Below, piece by piece: positions 37,367-45,977 of a stretch of DNA of 64,000 nt (positions are counted from its first letter, which is position 1; every line of letters begins with the position of its first letter). Source of the stretch: AWTP1-13 sp963814055 (GTDB lineage Bacteria > Pseudomonadota > Alphaproteobacteria > Rhizobiales > Hyphomicrobiaceae); assembly GCA_963814055.1 (NCBI GenBank), contig CAWFBJ010000018.1, positions 1-64,000 on the forward strand, in the 5' to 3' direction. Below the pieces are notes generated by a model. It did no database searches and was not told the DNA's origin. It saw only the letters and a list, made by a program, of their open reading frames with translations. Position numbers and translations under genes: made by a program.

Positions 37367-38006
37367 GGCCTTCGTGCAGCTCTATGCGCGGCGCCTTGGT
37401 CTGGCGCATCAATTGATGATCATGAGTGGCGATGACGACCGACGTGCCGAGCCGATTGAGCTCCACGAACAGCCGCAGCAGGCGGCGCGCCATTTGCGGG
37501 TCGACGTTGCCGGTCGGTTCGTCGGCAAGCAGCAGTTCCGGCTTGTTGATGACGGCGCGGGCGATGGCAGCGCGCTGCTTTTCACCACCTGAAAGAACGG
37601 AGGGATAGCTGTGCATGCGGTCCCCGAGCCCCACCCATTGCAGCAAATCGGTCACATCCTCCTTGTAGTCTGAGACGCGCTTGCCGCTGACGCGCAGCGG
37701 CATGGCGATATTTTCCCACGTGGTCATGTGCTCGAGCAGCCGAAAATCCTGGAACACGATGCCGATGCGGCGGCGCAATTGCGCCCGCTTCGCCGGCGTG
37801 ACGCGTGCAATATCCTGACCAAGCACATGGATCGCCCCCCGCGTGGGCTGAATGGACATGAAGAGAAGCCGCAGCAGCGACGTCTTGCCCGAGCCCGACG
37901 GGCCGGTGAGGAAGTGAAAGGACCCGGGCCGCAAATGGAACGTCACGTCGTGCAGCACCTCGCTGCCACGGGTATAACGCAGTCCGATTCCGTTCAGCCT
38001 GATCAC
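37350..38006 (-). CDS. ftsE: Cell-division ATP-binding protein FtsE
   Basis: A 218-residue ABC ATPase of exact FtsE length. The Walker A reads FLTGPSGSGKTSLLRLLFM, the Q-loop IGIVFQDFRLLEHMTTWENI, the signature LSGGEKQRAAIARAVINKPE, Walker B LLLADEPTGNVDP, and the H-loop VVIATHDHQLM. It pairs with FtsX in the inner membrane at the septum. It is the first gene of the ftsEX unit, and the promoter region from 38007 to 38184 is shared with the divergent hpt gene. The gene is fully intact. Confidence 0.93.
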   Translation of the reverse strand: MIRLNGIGLRYTRGSEVLHDVTFHLRPGSFHFLTGPSGSGKTSLLRLLFMSIQPTRGAIHVLGQDIARVTPAKRAQLRRRIGIVFQDFRLLEHMTTWENIAMPLRVSGKRVSDYKEDVTDLLQWVGLGDRMHSYPSVLSGGEKQRAAIARAVINKPELLLADEPTGNVDPQMARRLLRLFVELNRLGTSVVIATHDHQLMRQTKAPRIELHEGHVRIV

Positions 38007-38184
38007 CCGAGCAACTCTTTGCGCCCTCCGGAAGTCGTGGGCTCCTTACCCTCAATCACGGCAGGGGGGAAGTGGGATCAATGTTCAGGATTGTGGCGGA
38101 CTGATGGGAGCGCCGCGCCGGAACTCATCTACCTGCGCACGCAACTCTGCTAAGGGTGTTGAACGCGATCGCCGAAGGCCTTCC

Positions 38185-38739
38185 ATGCCAACGACACCTC
38201 CACCAGAACCGGACACCATCGAGGTCGTATTTGGGGCCGAGACCATCGCCGAACGCATCGACGCGGTGGCCCAGCGCATCGCCGGGGCCCGGCTGGAACG
38301 GCTGCTGGTGGTGGCGATCCTGAAGGGCAGCTTCGTGTTTGCGGCCGATCTGCTGCGGGCGATGCACCGCGCCGGGCTCTCGCCGGAGGTCGACTTCCTG
38401 ACGCTTGCCAGCTATCGCGAAGCGACGCGCTCGGCCGGAAGAGTGGACATCGTGCGCGACATCGAAACCGATGTGGACGGCCGCGACGTTCTCATCGTTG
38501 ACGACATTCTGGAGTCGGGACGCACGCTGGCGTTCGCCAGAGACCTCATCCTTGCGCGCGGTGCCAGGCGCGTGCTGACCTGCGTGCTGCTCGACAAACC
38601 TGTGGAGCGTGCCGTGCCGATCAGTGCGGATTTCACGGCGTTCGAATGCCCCAACGAATTTGTGGTAGGCTACGGGATGGATCTTGCGCATCGCTTCCGC
38701 GAGCTTCCGTTCGTGGGACGCGTGGTGCGCGCGCCATAG
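38185..38739 (+). CDS. hpt: Hypoxanthine phosphoribosyltransferase
   Basis: A 184-residue type I phosphoribosyltransferase. LLVVAILKGSFVFAADLLRA is the early conserved block with the cis-peptide loop, and DVLIVDDILESGRTLAFARD is the PRPP-binding motif with its two acids. FVVGYGMDLAHRFRELPFVG is the C-terminal block specific to HGPRT. It salvages hypoxanthine or guanine to IMP or GMP with PRPP. I chose the ATG at 38185. It is divergent from ftsE and followed 92 bases later by a CpdR-like regulator, the hpt-cpdR order being common in Alphaproteobacteria. Confidence 0.9.
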   Translation: MPTTPPPEPDTIEVVFGAETIAERIDAVAQRIAGARLERLLVVAILKGSFVFAADLLRAMHRAGLSPEVDFLTLASYREATRSAGRVDIVRDIETDVDGRDVLIVDDILESGRTLAFARDLILARGARRVLTCVLLDKPVERAVPISADFTAFECPNEFVVGYGMDLAHRFRELPFVGRVVRAP

Positions 38740-38831
38740 CGGAGTTATCGGATCGCCTTCGACGGCACCCAACGCAACTGAATTGCATAGCGGCACCATC
38801 ATGCGCTGCAGGTGCCGCGAAGGAGAGCCCC

Positions 38832-39194
38832 ATGGCACGCATCCTTCTGGCCGACGACGATGCCGCGACCCGCGACCTCGTGCAACGCGCCCTGGCGACG
38901 GACGGCCATACAGTCACGCCGACCCAGGACGGCGCCGAAGCGCTGGAGAAGCTGCGGGAAGGGCCGGCCGATTTCGACCTGCTGATCACCGATGTGCAGA
39001 TGCCGGAACTCGATGGCATTGCGCTCGCCGAAGCCAGCGTGGCAATCAATACGAAACTGCGCGTCATACTCATGTCGGGCTTTGCCGACGAGTTCGGTCG
39101 CGCCGAGCATTTGCAGGGCAAGATCTCGCGCGTGCTGACCAAACCGTTCACGCTCGAACAGATCAGGACAGCGGTCAAAGCGGCACTCGCGTAG
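38832..39194 (+). CDS. cpdR: CpdR-like single-domain response regulator
   Basis: A 120-residue receiver domain alone. RILLADDDAATRDLVQRALA has the acidic pocket, DFDLLITDVQMPELDGIALA the phosphorylated Asp, VILMSGFADEFGRAEHLQGK the Ser/Thr switch and SRVLTKPFTLEQIRTAVKAA the lysine. The EFGRAEHL stretch and length match CpdR, which in Caulobacter and Sinorhizobium delivers substrates to the ClpXP protease at the pole during the cell cycle under CckA-ChpT control. A strong AGGAGAG ribosome site precedes the ATG. It is probably transcribed with hpt. Confidence 0.9.
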   Translation: MARILLADDDAATRDLVQRALATDGHTVTPTQDGAEALEKLREGPADFDLLITDVQMPELDGIALAEASVAINTKLRVILMSGFADEFGRAEHLQGKISRVLTKPFTLEQIRTAVKAALA

Positions 39195-39311
39195 CAGCGC
39201 GTATCAACTTGCGTGGCTCCTCGCGCGCCGCATCAACGCCACACGCCCCGCAAAGCCCTTGGGTTCGGTAAATCGGCGCGCTAGAGTGACGGTCTCGCCT
39301 CACGATCAAGC

Positions 39312-40085
39312 GTGCCATCCTCCATGCGCCAATCACCTCCCGTTCGTCCCGCCCGCATCACGGCCCGTCCGCCGCTTGCAGGACCGGGGCAGACCATCGG
39401 TCTGCTCGGCGGCTCGTTCAATCCACCCCACGTCGCGCACCGCCTCATCAGCGAGGTGGCGCTGAAGCGTCTTGGGCTGGACAAGGTGTGGTGGGTCGTC
39501 TCGCCCGGCAATCCGCTCAAGAAGCGCAACGAAACAGCGCCCCTGGCGGAGCGGCTGAAGTTGTGCCGCGCGATCGCAACCAATCCACATATCGTCATCA
39601 CCGATTTCGAGGCCGACCTGCCTTCGCCCTACACGGCATCCACACTCGCTTTTCTCAAGGCGCGGAGCCCGCTCGTGCGCTTCGTGTGGATCATGGGCGC
39701 CGACAACCTCGCCACCTTCGATCGCTGGCAACGGTGGCGCGAGATTTTCACGATGGTGCCGGTGGTCGTCGTCGACCGGCCGGGCTGGCGTCTCAAGGCA
39801 CTGGCGTCCAAACCAGCCCGGGCGTTTGCGGCCAGCCGCGTGCCTGAAACCGAAGCGGCAACCCTTGCCACGAGGCCCGCGCCCGCCTGGACGTTCCTGA
39901 CCGGTCCCCTGTCGCACGTTTCCTCCACGGCGATCAGGAACCGGGCAAAAGCCAAACAACAGACCGTGGCTAAAAAGGCACATTTGCAGGCCGACCTGCC
40001 TTGGAAAAGGGCCAAGGCCGCTCCAGAACAGGAAATGTCGGCGCCTCAGGCCGGTCCGCAGCGGCTAACCGTTGCCGACGCTTAG
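39312..40085 (+). CDS. nadD: Nicotinate-nucleotide adenylyltransferase
   Basis: About 257 residues. The nucleotidyltransferase signature is TIGLLGGSFNPPHVAHRLI, followed by WWVVSPGNPLKKRNETAPLA and the mid block FVWIMGADNLATFDRWQRWR. The second signature appears as LSHVSSTAIRNRAKA. It makes deamido-NAD from nicotinate mononucleotide and ATP. The C-terminal tail of about 50 residues is longer than in E. coli and polar. GTG at 39312 or ATG at 39324 can start it, and neither changes the domain. The order nadD-rsfS-rlmH is conserved in Alphaproteobacteria; proA, usually upstream, is absent here. Confidence 0.88.
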   Translation: MPSSMRQSPPVRPARITARPPLAGPGQTIGLLGGSFNPPHVAHRLISEVALKRLGLDKVWWVVSPGNPLKKRNETAPLAERLKLCRAIATNPHIVITDFEADLPSPYTASTLAFLKARSPLVRFVWIMGADNLATFDRWQRWREIFTMVPVVVVDRPGWRLKALASKPARAFAASRVPETEAATLATRPAPAWTFLTGPLSHVSSTAIRNRAKAKQQTVAKKAHLQADLPWKRAKAAPEQEMSAPQAGPQRLTVADA

Positions 40086-40240
40086 CCGTCCAGGGTCTTG
40101 AAAGGGTCCTGGGGCAGCATTTAATGTTCTGGGGCAAATCCTTCTGCGAGGGGTTCGCGTCGGCGCCCGGGCCAAATGGCATACCCGCTCGGTGCGCCCG
40201 CTCGCAAAGGGTTCAATGAGAGAAGGATATCCAGCACAAG

Positions 40241-40645
40241 ATGCCAAGCGCACTCGAGGGTGCTCATAAGAGCACGCCTTCGGCCGATCGCGTGTCCCGG
40301 CACGCTTCGGATGCTCTGCTCACCCAAGTCCAGGCCTGGCTCGACGAAGCCAAAGCCGAGCAAGTGGTGACGATCGATATCAGGGGGAAATCCTCCATCG
40401 GCGACTACATGCTGATTGCGTCGGGGCGCTCCGACCGGCACGTGGGCGCAATCGCCGAGCAGGTCCAGCACAAGCTCAAAGACGAAGGCTACACCTCCCG
40501 CATCGAAGGACAGCCGCAGTGCGACTGGGTGCTGATCGATATGGGCGACATCATCGTGCATGTGTTCCGGCCCGAGGTGCGCGAGTTCTACAACCTGGAA
40601 AAGATGTGGTCGGCGGAACGCCCGAGCGACCCGCTCACGCACTAG
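40241..40645 (+). CDS. rsfS: Ribosomal silencing factor RsfS
   Basis: A 134-residue RsfS/Iojap protein. Core blocks are VVTIDIRGKSSIGDYMLIAS, GRSDRHVGAIAEQVQHKLK and QCDWVLIDMGDIIVHVFRPE. It binds ribosomal protein L14 on the 50S subunit and stops subunit joining in starvation. The first 20 residues are variable. The ATG at 40241 follows GAGAGAAGGAT. It lies 155 bases after nadD, and that gap is without other features. rlmH begins 58 bases downstream, so they are probably one operon. Confidence 0.92.
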   Translation: MPSALEGAHKSTPSADRVSRHASDALLTQVQAWLDEAKAEQVVTIDIRGKSSIGDYMLIASGRSDRHVGAIAEQVQHKLKDEGYTSRIEGQPQCDWVLIDMGDIIVHVFRPEVREFYNLEKMWSAERPSDPLTH

Positions 40646-40703
40646 CCGAACGATCGGCCTGCGGACGCGGGGCATCTGGCCCTGCGCCGCCCGAGCGCTG
40701 CTG

Positions 40704-41186
40704 ATGCGGCTGATCGTTGCCGCCGTCGGCCGCTTGAAGGACGGGCCCGAGCGCGCCCTGTTCGAGAAATACCGCGATCGCTTCGAACCCTTGGCCAAGC
40801 GGCTGGGGCTTGCCCCCATCGCCTGGCACGAGATCGGCGAAAGCCGCGCGGCTGATGCCGCCAAGCGCCGCGACGAGGAAGGGGCAGCGCTGTTGAAGCT
40901 CGTGCGCGAGGCCGAGTTCATCATCGCGCTCGACGAGCGCGGTAAACATCTCACGAGCGAAACTTTCGCTAAGACGCTGGCCAAGACGCGCGACGGCGGC
41001 GCCAAGACCGCGGGTATCGTCATCGGCGGCCCTGACGGGCTCTCCGACGCCGTGCGCGATGTCGCCCGGCTGCACGTCGCGCTGGGAGCGATGACGCTGC
41101 CGCACCAGCTCGTGCGTGTCGTGCTGGCAGAGCAGCTTTATCGCGCTGGGACCATCCTCAGCGGGCATCCGTACCATCGCGCCTGA
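40704..41186 (+). CDS. rlmH: 23S rRNA (pseudouridine1915-N3)-methyltransferase RlmH
   Basis: A 160-residue SPOUT methyltransferase of exact family length. The start MRLIVAAVGRLKDGPERALF, then EAEFIIALDERGKHLTSETF, VIGGPDGLSDAVRDVA and the C-terminal knot MTLPHQLVRVVLAEQLYRAG are all canonical RlmH. It methylates N3 of pseudouridine 1915 in helix 69 of 23S rRNA on assembled ribosomes with SAM. The ATG at 40704 is clear. The stop is 22 bases from a convergent acetyltransferase. Confidence 0.93.
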   Translation: MRLIVAAVGRLKDGPERALFEKYRDRFEPLAKRLGLAPIAWHEIGESRAADAAKRRDEEGAALLKLVREAEFIIALDERGKHLTSETFAKTLAKTRDGGAKTAGIVIGGPDGLSDAVRDVARLHVALGAMTLPHQLVRVVLAEQLYRAGTILSGHPYHRA

Positions 41187-41208
41187 GTGCGCCGCCGGCG
41201 AAGGCCGG

Positions 41209-41814
41209 TCAGCGTGACTTGGGTTTGGATGCACGTGTGCTACGCGCAGCGCGCTTCCACGCCTCTTCGCCCGCGATGAGGCTGTACATCATCGTGTCCA
41301 TGAAGGTGTCGCCATTGCGCCAGTAGTCGCGCAGCGGCCCGCCTTCGAGTCGGAACCCGAGGCGCTTGACCAGGCGGATGGACGCTGTGTTGTCAGGGTG
41401 GATAATGGCCTCGATGCGATGCACGCCGAGGTCCTCCAAGCAGTAGTCGAGCCAGGTCTGCAGGACTTCGGTCATGAGGCCCTTGCCCTGTTGCGAGGGC
41501 GACAGGATGTAGCCGATCTCGAGGCGCCGGTTGCGCTGCTCGCGATGGTGGAAGTTGACCATGCCGATGCAGCGGTCGCTGCGCTTCTCCGCGATCGCCC
41601 ACCCGAGCCATTTTTTGTTGGGACTGCTGGTCTTGGCCAGCGCCCTGACCCAGCGCTGGGTTTCCGCTGGGGTCTTGCAGGGCGGCGTGTTCCAGTAGCG
41701 CATGGCGACGGGATCACCGAAACACGTGTGCAGGCCCTCGAGGTCGCTGGCGCGAAAGCGGCGCAGTCGCAGCCGCTTGGTGGCGAGCTCCGGGAAGGGC
41801 TTGGCCTGTGTCAT
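41209..41814 (-). CDS. RimJ/RimL-type GNAT acetyltransferase
   Basis: A 201-residue GNAT protein. ELATKRLRLRRFRASDLEGL is the standard RimJ/RimL start, GMVNFHHREQRNRRLEIGYI the middle strand, and SPSQQGKGLMTEVLQTWLDY contains the Q-x-x-G-x-G/A acetyl-CoA loop. The end has HRIEAIIHPDNTASIRLVKR and LGFRLEGGPLRDYW. It acetylates a protein N-terminus or a small amine with acetyl-CoA; the target is unknown. I chose ATG at 41814; an ATG at 41826 would add four residues. It is convergent with rlmH and divergent from the luciferase-like gene. Confidence 0.88.
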   Translation of the reverse strand: MTQAKPFPELATKRLRLRRFRASDLEGLHTCFGDPVAMRYWNTPPCKTPAETQRWVRALAKTSSPNKKWLGWAIAEKRSDRCIGMVNFHHREQRNRRLEIGYILSPSQQGKGLMTEVLQTWLDYCLEDLGVHRIEAIIHPDNTASIRLVKRLGFRLEGGPLRDYWRNGDTFMDTMMYSLIAGEEAWKRAARSTRASKPKSR

Positions 41815-41910
41815 CGTTGCCTCCACCGGTCGCCCAAATCCGTCCGCCCGTGCTAGACCCTAGAGCATAGCCAATGTTATGGCGCCAGCCGGATACCGGG
41901 AGCGACAGGC

Positions 41911-43167
41911 ATGAAATTCGGGATCTTCTACGAGCTGCAGTTGCCCAAGCCCTGGGGTCCCGACGACGAGCGCCAGCTGGTGCAGGACGCACTTGCCCAG
42001 GTGGAACTCGCCGACCGGCTCGGCATCGACTACGCCTGGGCGGTGGAGCATCACTTCCTCGAGGAATATTCGCACTGCTCGGCCTCAGAGGTGTTCCTGG
42101 CCGCGGCGGCCGCCCGCACCAAGCGCATCAGGCTCGGCCACGGCATCCGCCAGGTGATCGCCAACTACAATCATCCCGCGCGCACGGCGGAAGCGGTGGC
42201 AATGCTCGATCTCGTCTCCAACGGCCGGGCGGAACTCGGCATCGGCGAGGGCGCGACCCGGCTGGAACTCGGCGGCTTCGATATTCCTGCGCGCGAGAAG
42301 CGCGCCATGGCGCTGGAGGCCGCCGAGCAGATCGCCAACATGATGGTGATGGAGCCCTATCCGGGCTTCGAGGGACGCTCGTTCAAGATGCCGTGCCGCA
42401 ACGTGCTGCCTAAGCCCGTGCAGAAGCCGCACCCGCCGATGTGGATGGCCTGCACCAACCGCGACACCATCAAGGTAGCGGCCAGCCTCGGCCTGGGGGC
42501 GCTGGCGTTCTCATTCATCGACGAGGCGGAGGCGCGCACCTGGAGCCAGATCTACTACGACATCATAAAGAGCGAGGCCTGCGTGCCGCTCGGCCATCGC
42601 GTCAATGCCAACATCGCCATGGTGTCGGCGTTCTCGCTGCACGCCGACCGCGCGGAGGCGGCAAGGCGCGGGCAGGAGGGCTTCGAGTTCTTCCGCTATG
42701 CCATTTCCGCACTGGTGACGAATGACGCCGTGCCGGGCCGCTCAAAGCTGTTCGAGCAGTTCCAGAAGGAGCGCAGCGGCGGGGCGCTGGGTGCGGACGC
42801 GGCCGGCACGGAGGCCTTATCGGGGGCATTCCAGCAATCGCGCGGCATCGGCACGGCCGAGGACTTCAAGGCGCACGTGCGCTCATTCGAGTCCGCCGGC
42901 GTCGACCAGATCATCCTGCTGCAGCAGGCCGGGCGCAACCGGCACGAGCACATCTGCGAGTCGCTCGAACTTCTGGCCGGCGAGGTGCTGCCCGAGTTCG
43001 CACCCAAGGCAGCCGAACGCGAGCGCCGCAAGGCTGAGGAGCTGGCGCCGTTCATCGAGAAGGCGCTGGCGCGCAAGACGCGGATGCCGCCTATCGCCGA
43101 TGCCGACATTCCGATCGTGCCCGCGGCGGTGGCGAAGCCCATCGTCAACCAATCGAAAGCGTCTTGA
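41911..43167 (+). CDS. Luciferase-like (LLM class) flavin-dependent oxidoreductase
   Basis: A 418-residue bacterial-luciferase-fold protein. Typical blocks are MKFGIFYELQLPKPWG, RLGIDYAWAVEHHFLEEYSH, TKRIRLGHGIRQVIANYNHP and MLDLVSNGRAELGIGEGATR. The EHHF segment lies near the flavin pocket. Such enzymes use FMNH2 or F420 and oxygen to oxidise alkanals, alkanesulfonates or other small organics; the substrate is not readable. The protein is longer than the usual 340-360 residues, with an acidic/basic C-terminal tail. It heads a run followed after 18 bases by a CaiB-type CoA-transferase, so the pair may act on one acid. Confidence 0.9.
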   Translation: MKFGIFYELQLPKPWGPDDERQLVQDALAQVELADRLGIDYAWAVEHHFLEEYSHCSASEVFLAAAAARTKRIRLGHGIRQVIANYNHPARTAEAVAMLDLVSNGRAELGIGEGATRLELGGFDIPAREKRAMALEAAEQIANMMVMEPYPGFEGRSFKMPCRNVLPKPVQKPHPPMWMACTNRDTIKVAASLGLGALAFSFIDEAEARTWSQIYYDIIKSEACVPLGHRVNANIAMVSAFSLHADRAEAARRGQEGFEFFRYAISALVTNDAVPGRSKLFEQFQKERSGGALGADAAGTEALSGAFQQSRGIGTAEDFKAHVRSFESAGVDQIILLQQAGRNRHEHICESLELLAGEVLPEFAPKAAERERRKAEELAPFIEKALARKTRMPPIADADIPIVPAAVAKPIVNQSKAS

Positions 43168-43185
43168 GTCTGGAGCACGTGTATC

Positions 43186-44382
43186 ATGGGTCCACTCGCA
43201 GGCATCCGGGTCGTCGATCTCAGCTCCATGCTGTCGGGGCCATGGGCGACCATGATCCTGGCCGACCAGGGCGCCGACGTGATCAAGGTCGAGTCACCGC
43301 AAGGCGACCACACACGCACGCTGAGCAACCGCCACAAGGGCTTCTCGGCCCAGTTCCTCAATCTGAACCGCAACAAGCGCTCTGTCATTATCGACCTCAA
43401 GACGAGCGAGGGCGTCGACCTGCTGAAGCGGCTGAGCGCGACGGCCGACGTGTTCGTGCAGAATTTCCGGCCCGGCGTGGTGGAGCGACTGGGCATCGAC
43501 GAGGAGGCCATCCGGGCGGTTGCGCCGCAGATCGTCTACGTGTCGATCAGCGGGTTCGGAGAGAAGGGCCCCTACGCCAAGAAGCCCACCTACGATCCGA
43601 TTATCCAGGCGCTGTCGGGCCTCACCAGCGTGCAAGGCGGCTCGGATAAAGCGCGGCCGCAACTCATTCGCACCGTGCTTCCCGACAAGCTCACCGCGGT
43701 GACGGCAGCGCAGGCGATCAGCGCAGCGCTGGTGGCGCGGTTCAAATCCGGCGTCGGCCAGCACGTGCGGCTGTCGATGCTGGATGCGGTGCTTGCATTC
43801 CTGTGGGCCTCCGACATGAGCCTGCAGACCTTTGTCGGCCAGGAGGTGACGGGGCGAACGGCGGCTAGCTTCATCGATCTGATCTACGAAACCAGCAACG
43901 GCTTCATGACGGTGGCCGTCATGGGCAACAAGGAGTGGACCGCGCTCACGCGCGCGCTGGAACGGCCCGAATGGCTGGACGATGCCCGCTTCAAGACGCC
44001 GGCCTTGCGCGACCAGAACATCGACGACCGGCTGCAGATGACGCAGGACGTTCTCAAATCGCGCACGACCGAGGAATGGCTGGCGCGCCTCGAAGCCGAG
44101 GGTGTGCCGTGCGCGCCGGTGCTGACGCGCGATCAGGTCATCGCCCACCCTCAGGTGCTGGCCAGCAATATCCTGATGGAAACCGAGCATCCCGTCGTCG
44201 GCCGCCTGCGCCAGACGCGGCCGGCGGCGCGGTTTGCCAAGACACCGTCGCAATACCGCCGCGGCGCGCCGCTGCTGGGCGAGCATACAGGCGAGGTTCT
44301 CGGCGAGCTGGGGCTGTCCCGCCATGACATCGATGCCTTGCAAAAGCGCGGTGTCATCGGTGGCGAGAAGACTGCGGCGTGA
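43186..44382 (+). CDS. CaiB/BaiF-family CoA-transferase
   Basis: A 398-residue class III CoA-transferase. The opening GIRVVDLSSMLSGPWATMIL and DQGADVIKVESPQGDHTR are definitive, followed by NRNKRSVIIDLKTSEGVDLL, NFRPGVVERLGIDEEAIRAV and YVSISGFGEKGPYAKKPTYD. The catalytic Asp lies in the SFIDLIYETSNGFM region by analogy. It moves CoA from one acyl-CoA to another acid; the substrate is unknown. It is 18 bases after the LLM gene, and its stop overlaps the start of the DUF938 gene (GTGA), so the three are one transcription unit. Confidence 0.9.
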   Translation: MGPLAGIRVVDLSSMLSGPWATMILADQGADVIKVESPQGDHTRTLSNRHKGFSAQFLNLNRNKRSVIIDLKTSEGVDLLKRLSATADVFVQNFRPGVVERLGIDEEAIRAVAPQIVYVSISGFGEKGPYAKKPTYDPIIQALSGLTSVQGGSDKARPQLIRTVLPDKLTAVTAAQAISAALVARFKSGVGQHVRLSMLDAVLAFLWASDMSLQTFVGQEVTGRTAASFIDLIYETSNGFMTVAVMGNKEWTALTRALERPEWLDDARFKTPALRDQNIDDRLQMTQDVLKSRTTEEWLARLEAEGVPCAPVLTRDQVIAHPQVLASNILMETEHPVVGRLRQTRPAARFAKTPSQYRRGAPLLGEHTGEVLGELGLSRHDIDALQKRGVIGGEKTAA

Positions 44383-44984
44383 GCGACGAACAACTCCACG
44401 CTCCGGCTGTAGCTCGCAACCGCGCGCCGATCCTGGCCGTGCTGCAGTCCCATCTGCCCCCGCGTGGCCTCGTGCTGGAGATCGCAAGCGGATCGGGCGA
44501 GCACATCGTGCACTTCGCCCAGGCGTTTCCCAGCCTCGAGTTCCAGCCAAGCGATCCCGACCGCCAAGCGCGCGCCAGCATCGACGCGTGGAGAGCCGAA
44601 GCCGGACTGCAGAATGTCCATCCAGCCATCGCGCTTGACGCTGCCGCCGAAACCTGGCCGATCTCCGCAGCAGACGCCGTGCTGTGCATCAACATGATCC
44701 ACATCGCTCCGTGGAATTCTGCCGCCGGCCTCGTGCGCGGGGCTGCAACGCTCCTGCGCGCGGATGGCACGCTTTATGTCTACGGACCCTTCCGCCGCGA
44801 CGGCGCCCACACGGCGCCGAGCAATGCCGCTTTCGATCGCAGCCTGCGTCAGCAAAACCCGGATTGGGGTGTGCGCGATCTCGAAGCGGTGACGGCGCTG
44901 GCCCAATCGCACGGCTTTGCCGATCCAATCGTCGCAGCCATGCCTGCCAACAACCTGTCGCTCGTTTTCAAGAAGCGGTTGTAG
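44379..44984 (+). CDS. DUF938 SAM-dependent methyltransferase-like protein
   Basis: A 201-residue class I methyltransferase-like protein of the DUF938 family. PAVARNRAPILAVLQSHLPP leads into the SAM loop LVLEIASGSGEHIVHFAQAF. EFQPSDPDRQARASIDAW and AVLCINMIHIAPWNSAAGLV are the next family blocks, and TLYVYGPFRRDGAHTAPSNA is the C-terminal one. The substrate is unknown. GTG at 44379 overlaps the CoA-transferase stop. It is convergent with a GNAT gene six bases on. Translational coupling suggests the same regulation as the CoA-transferase. Confidence 0.88.
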   Translation: MSDEQLHAPAVARNRAPILAVLQSHLPPRGLVLEIASGSGEHIVHFAQAFPSLEFQPSDPDRQARASIDAWRAEAGLQNVHPAIALDAAAETWPISAADAVLCINMIHIAPWNSAAGLVRGAATLLRADGTLYVYGPFRRDGAHTAPSNAAFDRSLRQQNPDWGVRDLEAVTALAQSHGFADPIVAAMPANNLSLVFKKRL

Positions 44985-44989
44985 CGTCT

Positions 44990-45788
44990 CTATGACTTCG
45001 CCCGCCTTGGCGCGAACATGAACAGTGTGCCAATCCGCTCATATCCGACGTGCGGATACAAGAGGGCTCCCGTGTGACTGGCCGTCAATACGGATGCCTT
45101 CGAGCCGCAGGCCCGGTCGTCACGCAGCATGCGGCTGAGCAGCGCCTGTCCGATGCCACGCCGCCGCTGCGAGGGATCGACATACATGTCCGCGCACCAA
45201 GTCGCGCCCGCCGCATCCACGCTCCGCACGCGGCCGACTATCTCGTTGCCTGCGAGCGCCACATACTGGCGGAACGGCGCGTCGTCACCCAGCAGCTGCG
45301 TCGCAATGGGCCGCGTTCGCGTGATCTTGCCCAGCCGCGCCGCCAGCTCGGGCGTGCGCACGCGTTCGATGGCTATCGCCGATGGCGGCCTGGGAACACG
45401 CGCTAGCCGATGCACGAAGAAGCCCTCGGTCGCGAGCAGCCGATAGCCCAGGGCCTTGTATCCGGAACGGGTGGGCTCATCCGGCTCTCCCTCCGCCACC
45501 AGCGCGCACGCGAAAAAGCGCCCGCGCGCGTGCTTTCGCGCGATGGCGTCCACTTTCTTCGCGTCGATGCCATGGGCGATCCATTCTTCCTTGCGGTAAT
45601 CGCGGGGATTTTTGCGCGGCGCGTCGCGCATCACCCACAAAGGTCAGAGAGAAGAGAAGGGAGAGAGGGGAGGAGGAAACGGTGGGGGGGTGAGGCGGGG
45701 AAGAGACGACGCGGCTGGCCTCGTATGGAAACGTGCGGCTCTTGCCGCAGCTGTGTCCGCGCACGAACACCTCGATCGCGAAATCCAT
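44990..45788 (-). CDS. GNAT acetyltransferase interrupted by a low-complexity insertion
   Basis: The body (from about 45640) has WVMRDAPRKNPRDYRKEEWI, FFACALVAEGEPDEPTRSGY and the GNAT core ATWCADMYVDPSQRRRGIGQ with the acetyl-CoA loop. The family's usual N-terminus is present upstream in another frame as MDFAIEVFVRGHSCGKSRTF from ATG 45788. In homologues that I recall, this runs on within a few residues into the WVMRDAPR block. Here about 65 bases of CT-rich sequence separate the halves and change the frame, with a TGA just before the body. A TTG at 45640 may allow a shorter product. The substrate is unknown. It is convergent with the DUF938 gene. Confidence 0.7.
45646..45716. repeat. Homopurine/homopyrimidine tract inside the GNAT gene
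   Basis: The plus strand runs almost wholly in purines, starting AGAGAGAAGAGAAGGGAGAG and continuing with G-rich runs (GGTGGGGGGGTGAGGCGGGG). On the coding strand it is a CT tract. It falls exactly between the two halves of the GNAT gene, and neither frame through it resembles protein. Such tracts can slip in replication or form triplex/G-rich structures. Confidence 0.55.
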
Positions 45789-45977
45789 ATCGCAAAGCTT
45801 GCTTTTCATGCCGGTATCGTAGCGTCGCCTGCTGCATCGCTCCAGCCGGCAGCAGAATCGGATTGCGGAATGAGTTTCACCGGCGCAGCGCGTTCAACTC
45901 AATGCACCATTTGCTCCGCCGGAATTCAGGCATAGACTGCCCCCAACGGACGGAACAGGAACACGGGGAGAGGGTCC

